Assembly (NCBI GenBank): GCA_947685225.1
Contig: CANTUV010000007.1
Location: 10,374,501-10,438,500 of the forward strand
DNA: 64,000 nt
Direction of reading: 5' to 3'
DNA from: Garcia nutans
Taxonomy: Eukaryota > Streptophyta > Magnoliopsida > Malpighiales > Euphorbiaceae
In this document: in pieces, positions 1 through 12,600 of the stretch
Layout of the letters: each line of letters begins with the position of its first letter
How positions within the stretch are numbered: the first letter of the stretch is position 1
Translations under genes and position numbers: made by a program
The notes under the pieces: model-generated
The model's database searches: none
What the model was told of the DNA's origin: nothing
Seen by the model: the letters and a program-made list of their open reading frames with translations, nothing else

Positions 1-278
1 ATCTAATAAGTTTCGTCTCAGTAAACCTAGCTTTACAGGCTTTCCAACATTGTACTAATCAAAGTACGATGGTAAGATTGAGTCAATTACAAAATAGATA
101 GGACCTGCTATACCTTCAATATCTGTAATTTATGTCTTGACTCTTAAGAGTAATTTCACGGCTGTTATCTTATGGTCAAAGTTGTCCTCTAACATGCTGG
201 AGTGCAGCTTGAACATCTTCACTGCCCCTCTTTTATATTCTTTTACAGAGGATCTGATTAGCTGTCGCTCCTTTTTGG

Positions 279-480
279 TTGCTTGTTAGAGTTAGGCATC
301 ATCTTAAGTGTCTTTTCCAGCCTATCTTCCATCGAATCCAATCTTCTCTTTGTATCCTAGTGATATTAATGAATATGAATCAAACTTTGAATTTGATTCA
401 ACGTTTGTCATCATCATTGAAGAGCAAAGCAGATTACTTAATGGATTTTGAAGCTCTGATACCAAATTGACATTGGAAAA
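279..480 (-). mobile_element. Remnant of minus-strand LTR retrotransposon (PBS plus gag start)
   Basis: Intronic DNA upstream of the first TIC236 exon. Read on the minus strand, it has TGGTATCAGAGC (the usual primer-binding site for initiator tRNA-Met) at about 452-465, followed about 130 bases later by an ATG opening onto MEDRLEKTLK, which resembles a gag start. The plus strand just right of the PBS starts TGACATTGG, which could be an LTR edge. No pol domains or second LTR are visible. The rest of 1-666 shows nothing else recognisable. Confidence 0.35.
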
Positions 481-666
481 CTTTCAAGTCAGGTCACGAA
501 TTATGAACAATGCCCATGAGCCGAGCCAGTGAATTCCGCCCATGTACAGTACAATGAAAATGTTAATCTAGCCAGTTGCAGTGGATTGTCTGTTGTTAAT
601 TTTTAGCTTCTTGTTCTGACTTCTTCTTTCATCAGCTAATGATCTTTGAATTCTTGATATTTTCAG

Positions 667-3600
667 GTTCCTAGTGTAGAAGTAAATGCCCTGATGAAAA
701 CGTTCAAGATGAGACCTTTATTGTTCCCAGTAAGTGTATCAGGAGTTCATTACCTCCTCCCCCTTTTCATAATTAATTTTTCTGTTCAATTGTGTAGCAT
801 AAAGTTCCAGAAGCATTTTGCAATTTGTACAATCCTTTTTTTATGAATTTCTTATTTATGTGAGAATAATTGCTAGGCAGGCAATTCCTGTCTTAATCTG
901 AATCAATGAATTAAGTCATTTGCTGTATTTATGGGATCAAACTTAAAAGAGTTCAATTTGGCCACTTTGAATGCAACTTCATTTTTTCTCTATTGGCTGC
1001 AGTTAGCAGGGTCTGTAACTGCTGTATTCAACTGCCAAGGCCCCCTAGATGCTCCTATATTTGTGGGAAGTGGAATGGTTTCTAGGAAGATATCTCATTC
1101 AGTTCCAGATGTACCTTTATCTGCTGCATATGAAGCAATGTTGAAAAGCAAAGAGGCTGGTGCTGTGGCAGCATTTGATCGCATTCCATTTTCATATTTG
1201 TCAGCTAATTTCACATTTAACACTGATAATTGTGTAAGTTGTTTTGGATAGTTGAGCATGCATGTTCAAGAGCAGAATGGCAACCATTATTCCATTTTTA
1301 GCACTATCATGTGTGTTTTATGAGTTTTATTTTTTAATGAAGCTCTCTCATTAAACTTTATGACGTTTACTTCACTTCATAGGTTGCTGACATGTATGGA
1401 ATCCGAGCTAGCCTTGTGGATGGTGGTGAAATTCGAGGAGCAGGGAATGCTTGGGTTTGCCCTGAGGTAAATTACTCTGCTGTAGTGTACTTGCTTGTAC
1501 TACATTCACAAATGCAGATGCACACATTAGTGGTCTTGTTCTTCGGGAAATTAGATATTGCACCTTCCTCGTTTTTTGAACTTTCTACATTTGTAATTAT
1601 CACTCTGGGAGATTACATTTTCCTTGGATCATCATCTGCAACCAATTCTCCAAATAATCTATTTTGACACGTTATATGAGGACCATTTAATTACAGTCCA
1701 GTGAGATTTGTTTTTTTTATGAGCCTATGCTATGAGTTTTATGAATTTTTTTACCCTTCTGATTTGTAGTTAACTTGTATTTTGTTTATAGACATAAGCT
1801 CACATCTGTAATGTTTTACTTTTCCTTTGACTGGTTGATTGACCTGTCAATTAAATTGGAAATGAAATATGTTATGGTTTTAATATTTGTATGATCAGAC
1901 TATAAATACGTTGTTTGTAGGATTTTTCTACTTCTCCATTCTGACATAAACTACTTTATTGTATAACAGGGTGAGGTGGATGATTCAGCAATGGATATAA
2001 ATTTCTCAGGCAATTTTTTCGTTGATAAGATCATGCATCGATATATTCCAGGTCATCTTCAGCTGATGCCATTAAAATTGGGAGATCTGACAGGAGAAAC
2101 AAAACTTTCTGGATCCCTTCTGAAACCGTGAGCCTTCTTCCTAAACTTTTGTTATTGCATTTTATTTTCTTCCTTATTTTTTTTATCTTTGATTGTTTTT
2201 TTGAGTTCATTACTTTGTGTTTGTTGATGGTTATACTTTTTTGACATAGGAGGTTTGACATCAAATGGATTGCACCAAAAGCAGAAGGATCATTTAGTGA
2301 TGCTCGAGGAGACATTATGATCTCACATGATTACATTACTATAAATTCATCATCTGCAGCTTTCGACCTATACACAAAAGTTCAAACAACTTATCCTGAT
2401 GACTACTGGCTGGACAGAAAAGAGCTCGATTCGAAGAGTCGCTTTCCATTTACTGTTGAAGGAGTTGAGTTGGATCTGCGTATGCGCGGTTTTGAGTTTT
2501 TCAGCTTGGTCTCTGCTTATCCTTTTGATTCCCCAAGACCTACACACTTGAAAGCAACTGGAAAAATCAAATTTCAGGGAAAGGTTCTGAATCCTTCAAG
2601 TATTGCTAATGATCAGGAGCAAATCGGGGGGAATAAAGAAAGTCTTGTTGGTGAGGTTTCATTATCAGGTCTCAGACTGAATCAGTTAATGCTGGCACCT
2701 CAGTTGGTTGGGCAGTTGGGCATTTCACACGACCATATTAAAGTAATGGCTTAAATCTTTCATCTTTCAAAACTTCAATTCCTATCTATCAAAGATGTGA
2801 TGATAAAATAAAGAAATTCTAAAACCCGAATTGGACTGTTAATGTGTCTGTACAACAGCAACAGGAGCTGCAGTCATTTATCTTGTTTGGGAGTTTCTGT
2901 TATTAAATGTTTAATCTCTCTGAATATTTAATATTTTTAACAGACTATGAAGGCAGATATCATGGATGTACTCATTCTACACTAATTTATTGCTTGTTTC
3001 TTTTTTTATATTGCAATGAATTCTGAAATGTGAGCTCTTGCTGATAGTGCAGTTGGATGCCATGGGTAGGCCCGATGAAAGTCTTGCAGTTGAGGTTGTC
3101 GGGCCATTACAACTTAGCTGCGAAGAAAACTCACAAAATGGAAAATCATTATCTTTTTCCCTTCAGAAGGGGCAACTAAGAGTTAACATGTCTTTTCAAC
3201 CACTGCATTCTGCTACCTTGGAGGTATCTTCAAATGCTGTGTTTTTAAATGCAAATGTAATTTATACTCTGTATTTTGAAAGGCAAGCCTTGTCACAATT
3301 TTAAGGTTGCTCTGTAACAAAAATTTGTGGGTTTTGAATCATGGAAACAGGCTTTTTGCAGAAATGCAAGGGGAAGGCTGTGAATAATATAAGGCCCTTC
3401 CCTGATCCTTGCAAAGTGTATTTGGCTTTTGTTGTCTATGCTTTGTGCTAAAAATCTTTTTTTTTTTTTTGAGAAAGTAGGTAATTGACTTTTCTGCTTA
3501 TTAATTGGGTGTAGGTACGCAATCTGCCACTTGATGAATTGGAGCTAGCTTCACTTCGGGGAACATTGCAAAGAGTAAGCCTAAGGCCATTGTTGAAATT

Positions 3601-6600
3601 TATGTTTTTCTTTGTCCTTGACTCCTTGTTATACTATTCAGTTTGCATTAGAATTTTTGTTGATATGGTATCCATTGGTGAGGATACAATCTGTCCCAAG
3701 ATCTTTTTTTTGGTTGCCTGGTTTTCACATAGCGAGGAAAAAGTATGTGCATGTGGGGTGTATGTGTTAATAAAATGTTAAAATGGAGGTGCCTAACTTA
3801 AGTGATGGTGGTCAAAAATAGAGATGCCTAACTTAAGTGATGGTGGTAAAAAATGGAGGTGCCTAACTTAAGTGATGGTGGTAAAAAATGGAGGTGCCTA
3901 ACTTAGGTAAAAGAGATGTCTAACTTTTGACAAATCTGACCAACCATTATGTTCACATGTTATAATTTTCCTATATAAATGGCCTTTTGGCCATTGTTAT
4001 GTATAAGAGAAAATTAGAGAGAATAGAAAGAAAATTAATAGAGAGGAAAATCAGAGCGGGTCTAGCAAAAATTAAGTCAAGTAATTTTTGTGCTCTTGAT
4101 CACGTCTATTAGGGAATTTCTTTAAAAGAATTTCTGTTAAAATTTTTGGGGATAAGTGGGTGTGAGGTGTGAGTATTTGTAAACACGGTGTATTTTTCTC
4201 CTTAATAGAAGTATGCAGCAGCTCCGGAGACGTAGGCATAATTGGCCGAACTCCGTTATCAAATTGAGTGTTACTATTCCGCATTTATTTTTCGCTTTCC
4301 TACTAATCTGGTTTAAGGAAAATAGAGTGATAATATTCATTTCCCAACAACTGGTATCAGAGCCAAGGTTTGGAATCCGGCAAAAATACCATTCATCTGT
4401 ACGGGGGTACTATTCACTGTCGGAAATTTTTTGGAGAATCCAGATTCGAGTGGGAGTGATGGCCGCAGACGAAGGAAAAAACAGAATTGAAAAGTTCGAT
4501 GGTGCGGACTTTGGCTTTTGGAAGATGCAGATTGAAGATTATTTGTATCAGAAAAGGCTGTATCAACCTCTTTCACAAACGAAACCAGAAGGCATGAAAG
4601 AAGAAGATTGGAACCTTCTCGACAGACAAGCCCTTGGAGTTATTAGATTAACATTATCTCGTAATGTTGCTTTCAACATAGCCAAGGAAAAGACCACGAC
4701 GGATCTTATGGTGGCTCTCTCCAGCATGTATGAAAAGCCATCGGCCGCAAATAAAGTTTACTTGATGAAGCGGTTATTTAATTTACGAATGGCAGAAGGG
4801 GCATTGGTGGCCCAACATTTGAATAAACTCAACACAGTCACAACCTAGTTGAGTTCAATGGAAATTGAATTCGATGATGAAGTTCGGATTTTAATTCTCT
4901 TATCATCTCTACCAGACAGTTGGAGTGCTACCGTTACAGCGGTCAGCAATTCGTCGGGAAATACCAAATTAAAATTTGACGATGTACGAGATCTGGTATT
5001 GAGTGAAGAAATTCAGCGAAGAGAATCAGGAGAAGAATCAACCTCTTCAACTCTACACAGAGTCTAGAGGGAGAACTTTCGACAGAAATTCAGATTCTGG
5101 TAGATCAAGATCTAGAAGGGGCAAATCTAGATCGGGGAAGAAAAATTTCAAGTGTTATAATTGTGGCAAGAAAGGTCACTTTAAGAAGGATTGCCGAGCT
5201 TCGAAGAAAGATACCGGCGCACAGGAATCTGTAAACGTGACCAAGGATGCAGGCGATGCTATGATTCTAAGCATTAACAGTCCGATTGAATCATGGATCT
5301 TGGATTCAGGGGCATCTTTTTACTCCACTCCATGTTGAGAAATCATAGAGAACTATGTCAGTGGTGATTTTAGGAAGGTTCATCTAGCTGATGATGAAAT
5401 CTTGAAGACATGGAAAAAGGAGATGTCAAATTAAAGTTGCCAAATGGGACTACCTGGAAGCTGCAAGGAATGAGACATATTCCTGTTCTTAAAAGGAATT
5501 TGATCTCTGTGGGACAACTTGATGAAGAAGGTTATTGTATGACCTTCACAGATTGTGAATGGAAAATTACCAAAGGAGCACTTATCATTGATCGTGGTAA
5601 GAAGACCGGCACTCTCTATGTAACCTCAAACATAGAGAATATCATCGCAATAGCGGATGCTGATTCAAATTTATGGCACCATAGGCTTGGCTATATGAGC
5701 GAGAAAGGGATGAAGACACTTCTATCAAAGAGAAAGTTGCCAGAACTTAAAAGTGTAGATGTCGGTCTATGTGAAGACTGCATCTTTGGGAAACAAAAGA
5801 AGGTCAGTTTCACAAAAACTGGCAAGACACCCCAGAAAGAAAAGCTCAAGTTGGTACATACCGATGTATGGGGACCATCTCCAGTTCCATTTCTTGCAGG
5901 CTCATTGTATTACGTCACCTTCATTGATGATTCAACGAGAAAGGTATGGGTGTATTTTCTGAAGAAGAAATCGGAAGTCTTTGATACATTCAGAAAATGG
6001 AAAGCCATGGTGGAAAATGAAACTGGCTTGAAAGTTAAGCAATTGAGGTCTGACAATGGAGGGGAGTACATAGATAGAAGGTTCAAAGAATTTTGCACAA
6101 GCAGCGGAATCAAGATGGAAAAAACCGTTCCCATGACATTGCAGCAAAACGGCGTAGCTGAGCGCATGAACAGATCTCTGAATGAACGTGCCAGAAGCAT
6201 GAGGATACACGCCGACTTGCCCAAGAATTTATGGGCTGAATCTGTCAATACCGCGGCCTATCTGATCAACCGTGGGACTTCAGTACCTCTGGATGGTGAA
6301 ATACCAGAGGAAGCATGGAGCAAAAAAGAGGTAAACCTTTCACACTTAAGAGTGTTTGGTCGTATCTCTTACATTTAGATTCTGCTGGAAGAAGTAAACT
6401 TGATGCCAATTCTAAAAAATGTGTCTTTGTTGGATATGGTGGTGATGAGTTCGGTTACCGGTTTTGGGATTATAAAAATCGGATGATCGTAAGAAGCCGA
6501 GATGCCATATTCAACGAGAATGTGATGTACAAAGATAGGCTAACAGCAGAATCAAGCAGCTCCAAGATAGATGCTGAAAATAAGGAATTTGCTGAGTTCG

Positions 6601-9600
6601 AGGAGATTTCTGGAAATGATGTTCAGAATAGTCTTGAAGTAGAGGAGCCAGGCATGCTGGAATTGAGACACTCCTCCAGAATTTCTAGACAAACCCAAAG
6701 TTGTTCTCCTTCTTTGCCTTACTTGTTGCTGACAGACAATAGTGAACCGGAGTGCTACGATGAAGCAATGCAAGTGGAGGATTCAGTCAAGTGGGAGTTT
6801 GCCATGAAAAATGAGATGGACTCTATCATGTCAAATTAGACATGGGAATTAGCTGAACTACCACAAGGCAAGAAAGCACTCCACAACAAGTGGATTTACA
6901 AGATCAAAGAAGAGCATGATGTGAGTAGACGCTATAAAGCAAGATTGGTTGTAAAAGGTTTTCAGCAAAAGGTAGGTGTTGACTATACTGAAATTTTTTC
7001 TCTAGTCGTAAAGCTTACTTCAATCAGACTGGTGTTGAAAATAGTAGCTGCAGAGAATTTACATCTTGAACAGTTAGATGTAAAGACAACATTCCTTCAT
7101 GGAGATTTGGAGGAAGAGATCTACATGAAGCAGCCAGAAGGCTTCATTAAGGCAGGCAAGAAAAACTTGGTGTGCAGGTTGAAGAAAAGTTTGTATGGTT
7201 TGAAACAAGCTCCTAGACAGTGGTACAGGAAGTTTGATAGCTTTATGGGTAGCAACGGTTTCACAAGATGCTAAGCAAATCATTGTTGCTACATTAAGAA
7301 GTTTGACAGTAGCTTTATTATTTTATTGTTGTACGTTGATGACATGCTCGTTGCAGGTTCAGACATGCAAGAGATTAAAAATTTAAAGAAGAAATTGTCA
7401 AAGCAGTTTGCACTGAAAGATTTGGGTGTTGCAAAGCAGATTTTTGGAATGAGGATCAAGAGAGACATGAAGTTGGGGACTTTGATGTTATCACAGGCTG
7501 AGTACATCACCAAAGTACTAGCCAGATTCAACATGCAAGATGCTAAACCAATGAGCACACCTTTAGGTGTTCATTTCAGACTCTCCAAAGAACAATCACC
7601 GAAGATGGAGGAGGAACGTGCACACATGGCAAATGTGCCATATGCCTCAGCAATTGGGAGTTTGATGTATGTCATGGTTTGTACCAGGCCAGATATTGCT
7701 CAAGCAATGAGAGCTGTTAGCAGGTACATGAATAATCCAGGCAAGGTACACTGGGAAGCAGTCAAGTGGATCCTCAAATATCTTCGGGGTACCACAGATA
7801 AGGCACTTTGTTTTCAAGGTGGAGATACGACACTAGCAGGCTATGTGGATGCTGACTTAGCCGGAAATGTTGACGTCAGAAAGAGCACTACAGGGTATGT
7901 CTATACTCTAGAGGGTACCGCAGTGAGCTGGGTCTCTCAACTACAGAAGATAGTTGCTCTTTCCACAACTGAAGCAGAATATGTCGCTGTCACGGAAGCC
8001 AGCAAGGAGATGATCTGACTCCAAAGTTTCGTGGAAGAACTAGGCAAGAAACAAGAAAACAATGTTTTGTATTGCGATAGTCAAAGTGCCATACATCTAG
8101 CGAAGCATCCGTCTTTTCATGCTAGAACGAAGCACATACAGTTGCGATATCACTTTATCCGGTCACTTCTGGAAGATGGGATTTTGAAACTTGAGAAGAT
8201 CAGTGGAACTCAAAATCCAGCAGACATGTTAACGAAGACGGTGTCGACTAACAAACTGAAGCTGTGTTCAACTTTAGTTGGCCTGAAGTAGAAGTAGATC
8301 GTAGAAGAGCTGTTGCATAGATCGAAGTGTGAAGACAGATTGAAATCAGTTTTCAAGTGGGAGATTATTAATAAAATGTTAAAATGGAGTTGCCTAACTT
8401 AAGTGATGGTAGTAAAAAATGGAGGTGCCTAACTTAAGTGATGGTGGTAAAAAATGAAGGTGCCTAACTTAAGTGATGGTGGTCAAACATGGAGGTGCCA
8501 AACTTAGGTAAAAGAGATGTCTAACTTTTGACAAATCTTACCAACCATTATGTTCACATGTTATAATTTTTCTATATAAATGGCCCTTTGGCCATTGTTA
8601 TGTATGAGAGAAAATTAGAGAGAATAGAAAGAAAATTAATAGAGAGGAAGATCAGAGCGGGTCTAGCAAAAATTAAGTCAAGTAATTTTTGTGCTCTTGA
8701 TCACGTCTATTAGGGAATTTTTTTAAAAGAATTTCTGTTAAAATTCTTGGGGATAATTGGGTGTGAGGTGTGAATGTTTGTAAACACGGTGTATTTTTCT
8801 CCTTAATAGAAGTCTGCAACAGCTCCGGAGACGTAGGCGTAATTGGCAGAACTCCATTATCAAATTGAGTGTTACTATTCCGCATTTATTTTTCACTTTT
8901 CTACTAATCTGGTTTAAGGGAAATAGAGTGATAATATTCATTTCTCAACAGTATATGTGCGTGAGAGAGAGAGAGAGAGGGCTTGTATGTTTAGATAAGA
9001 AGTAAGATTGTCATTAAGAACCAATCTTTTCTATATTCCTGTTCATTTAAGTTGCTGATTGAAATTGTGTATTTTATATGCTGGCCTCGTTAATTGTGAT
9101 AAAGTTGCTGTCAATAGTTGAGCATCCTAACTAATTTTGCTAGGCTTTTAAGTTCTAACAGTAATGTTTTACAGCCAGTCTTATTGTGCTCCAAGAATTG
9201 TTAGCTTCCTTCATAATATATTGGAAATTTTTCACAAGAAGAAATGATATGATCCTTTAGCTAGCTATGATACCTGTAAATATTTGGTACCTGATTGCTC
9301 TCTTTCTGAGCTAGTCCAATAGATAACATGAGAGCATTGAAGGTCAACCAGTACTTATCCATGTCTAGTCTTGTGATGTAGATAATCCAGGTTTACATTT
9401 AAATTCTGTAAACAGTATTGCAGTAGGATAATAGCAATTGCATGAGTTCACAAATGCCAAACTCATCTTACCTTTTTATAGTGGTCAGGTAGTTGATCTT
9501 CTTTTTCCCTCCAAGTGGCAGGATTATGGTGGCAGTTATACATAATTAGAAAACAGTTATTAACCTCAAGGGCATTTTCATTGGGAAATGGATGGCAAAA

Positions 9601-12600
9601 GCTTCTTTGATTGGAGAAGCCCTTGTCCTTGGGTGTAATTGTTGGAAGAACAATATGCAACAATCAACTCAACCATTTTGTGTTTACTTGTGGGAAATGT
9701 TGGATATGAAAGCGTGAGGGTGCAGTGAATGGAGAGGAAGAATCCTGCATTAGAAATATGACTTCAAGTTGTAACTAGTCCATAGATTGATTGTCTTATG
9801 CTTTTGGGTTGGATGTAGCATCAAGGCCATGTATGTGGGTCTCACACAAGGTCTTAGATGATTTCTTCCAGTTTTGGCATCCCTGGTCTTAAAAGAAAAT
9901 TCATCATTTCAATAAATTTCTGAAATCTGATAGAAGTATAGATTATGCTATGCTATGTTTTCATTTTCTGAGATGGATACATGCCATGCTTTCTTGTAAT
10001 AATGTCAATGGGCATTAATTGCTTGTGCCTTTTATTCTTGTTTATGAAGTTTCAAACCAGATCAGCTAATGCTTTGTTGCTGCTATTTACTTGAAGTACG
10101 ACTTAGTTCTTGTTGGTTTTTCATGGTGCTTGATTTTTGTAGTGGTATTTATCTTATTCTTTGAAAATTTTTCTCTGTCCTTAGTTTCTTGTTTACTTTC
10201 AGGCAGAAATTCAGCTTAATCTTCTGAAAAGAAGGGGTCATGGTGTGTTATCTGTGCTTCGTCCAAAATTCAGCGGTGTTCTTGGTCAAGCCTTAGATGT
10301 GGCTGCCAGATGGAGTGGTGATGTTGTGAGTTCCTAAAGTTTCTGTTTAATAGATCTGACTATTTTGTTTCACTGCTTGGTTCAATTATTGCGGATTCTA
10401 TAAGTTGAGGAATAAAATATTGGAAATAATATCTAATTACATCTTAAGATGTTCTCAAATTATTTGTTTCTGGTGGCTGTTGCCAGAAATTGTGCCATGA
10501 TCCTTTTTCTACCATTGGTAACTTCTTGCTCTTCCAGTTGTCAATTTACCTTTATGAGTTTTTTTAATAGGCCTAACCTCTTAAAAAATCCCCTAGAATA
10601 CACGTTTTCTCAGTTTAAACCTTTTTTTTTTGGTCATTTGGTGCAAGAAATTAACTATTTGCTTCTAATTTATCCTCAATTAGCTTTGAAAATTTTTCGA
10701 ACCTGCATGGTATATGACGTGGCAGGTTCGGGTTCTCCACTTGAAAAAAACCATAAAACACACTATTTTGGTTCTAAAACTCACTGTTTTATTTATAACT
10801 AAATTATTAAATAAAAATCTAATTATTCTAATTTTTTTTAATTTCTGATGCGTTTGTGTACCGGGCTGTCCTTGCCCCAAAACCCACCTTTACATGTGTG
10901 CTGCCTCTCTCTACTCACTAAACTACCACCACCATCATCACTGTAGAACATAGCTTCACTATCTCCACTACCATCCCAATCCAGGAGCTCACACAACCAC
11001 TCAGACTCACCACAATGGCTCATCCCTCTTGTTCAAGGAATCCACAAAGGAGTGTTAGGTGATGATCTTCAATTATTAAAATTTTCAAGCACCAACTACA
11101 GCAGCAGCAGCAGAAGCTACAGTTTGGTTCGTTTTGCAGTGATATTCAAACTGTTGAGGCATTATTAAATGTAAATTCGAAGCTTGATACTTCAAAGGAG
11201 CTCAAAGTAGGATTAGCGATTAGAAACTTAAAACGGATTGGAAAGCAATCGATTTTTCGATCCGCTAATTTAGGAACTTTCTACTTGCATGAGCAGGATA
11301 GGAGAGGAGGCAGTGCTCAGTTCCATGGAGGGAGTTACAGGTCTCAGGAAACTCGAATGCTGCCTCTTGCTTCTTGATCGTGTTTTACTCTGGTGAAGAA
11401 AGGAAACATTGGTGACACATTTGTATGGAACACTGTCAATTTGTACTTTTCAATTCGTTTCCTAAAAGCAGTTTCTGCTCCTTCAAACCACGAGTAGTCT
11501 AGCCAATCTGAGATAGGTCCTGGCAATGGCCAGCCATATGAGCTTGGAATTGTACAGAGTGGGAAGGAGGTAGAAGGTGGAGATTTAATAGAAACTGTTT
11601 GTGTCGGTGGTGGCGGCAGCGGCGGTAGTGGAAGTAGAGGGACTGGTGATTTGTAGGTTTTACACATTTGATGATGATGATGATGATGGAGTTAAAATGA
11701 TGTATTTTGATAAAAGCTAAAGGGAAAATATGCGAGCATGCCACATCAAATGCCATGTAGACTCGGAAATTTCCAAAGCTAATTGAGGATAAATTTGAAG
11801 CAAATAATTAACTTCTTGCACCAAATGACAAAAAAAAAAGAATAAGTTTACATTGAGAAAATACATATTCTAGAGGATTTTTTTTAGGGGGTTAGGCCTT
11901 TTTGAATAACAATTTTTTTGAAAAATTAACATTTGTCCGTCTACCATTATGAGTTTTGAATAACAATTCTTTTGAAAAATTAAGTAATATGATGAGCCAG
12001 TAACATATCTTGATTTCATTTTTAATCCACCAACCTCCAGGTTTCAGTGGAGCAATGTTACCATTGCACTGAGGCTTAGGCTTGCCCTCATACTCAGTAG
12101 ATTGGTCTTCATTTTTCTTTGTACATGTTGCATTCAGAATCCTGGGGTTGATTTTCTTACTGGATGTAATATTAATGTTTAGATCACTGTTGAGAAAACT
12201 GTTCTGGAACAAATCAATAGCCGTTATGAGCTTCAAGGTGAATATGTGTTACCTGGCACCCGAGATAGAAACCTTGCTGGAAAGAAAAGGGATGGTCTGT
12301 TCAAAAGGGCAATGACAGGACAATTGGGCAGTGTCATATCTTCTATGGGAAGATGGAGAATGAGACTTGAAGTTCCCCGAGCTGAGGTTGCTGAGATGCT
12401 TCCACTTGCAAGGCTTCTTTCTCGAAGTACAGATCCTGCTGTTCGGTCTAGATCGAAGGTTGTATTCTGCTTAAACACATTGGATTTGTCAAGTATATCA
12501 GAAGGAAATTGCTACTTATTTATTTACAGCTTGCAACACTGTAAATGTTTTCAATTTGAGATCGCTCATTGGTGTCTTCCAATCAGGACCTGTTCATTCA

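Larger units (their letters stand above)
3765..8950 (+). mobile_element. Copia LTR retrotransposon (Tnt1-like), decayed, in a TIC236 intron
   Basis: A 5,186-bp element with two 585-bp LTRs, a tRNA-iMet primer-binding site (TGGTATCAGAGCC from 4352), a purine tract (AAGTGGGAGA) just before the 3' LTR, and Copia-order domains (gag, protease, integrase, RT, RNase H). Flanks GTATG (3760-3764) and GTATA (8951-8955) are a 4/5-matching target-site duplication. It lies in sense orientation in the 6.6-kb intron between TIC236 exons 3515-3574 and 10203-10325. By hand alignment the LTRs differ at 29 of 585 positions (about 5%) with no gaps. At an assumed 1.3e-8 substitutions/site/year that is roughly 2 million years. 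Multiple stops and frameshifts mean it is not autonomous now. Confidence 0.93.
10570..11898. mobile_element. Mutator-like element with long TIRs (Pack-MULE) in a TIC236 intron
   Basis: A 1,329-bp element whose ends are long inverted repeats: the left end reads GGCCTAACC and the right end, reverse-complemented, also reads GGCCTAACC. Similarity continues inward about 165 bp at roughly 80% by eye, including CATTTGGTGCAAGAA and TTTATCCTCAATTAGCTTTG in both arms. Flanks are TTTTTAATA (10561-10569) and TTTTTGAATA (11899-11908), a 9-bp target duplication apart from one added G. Long TIRs plus a 9-bp duplication are the signature of Mutator-like elements. No transposase is present. The interior, about 1 kb, carries host-like coding fragments, including a CYP74-like one, which defines a Pack-MULE. 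Confidence 0.83.

Noticed and set aside
4213..4458. Protein start in the Copia LTR upstream of gag
   Set aside because: The stretch lies in the LTR and primer-binding site and merely happens to be open in the gag frame. The conserved gag start is at 4459.
3575..10202. End of the TIC236 gene at the Copia insertion
   Set aside because: The exon at 10203 continues the same frame and the same TIC236 alignment order, so the element is simply intronic.
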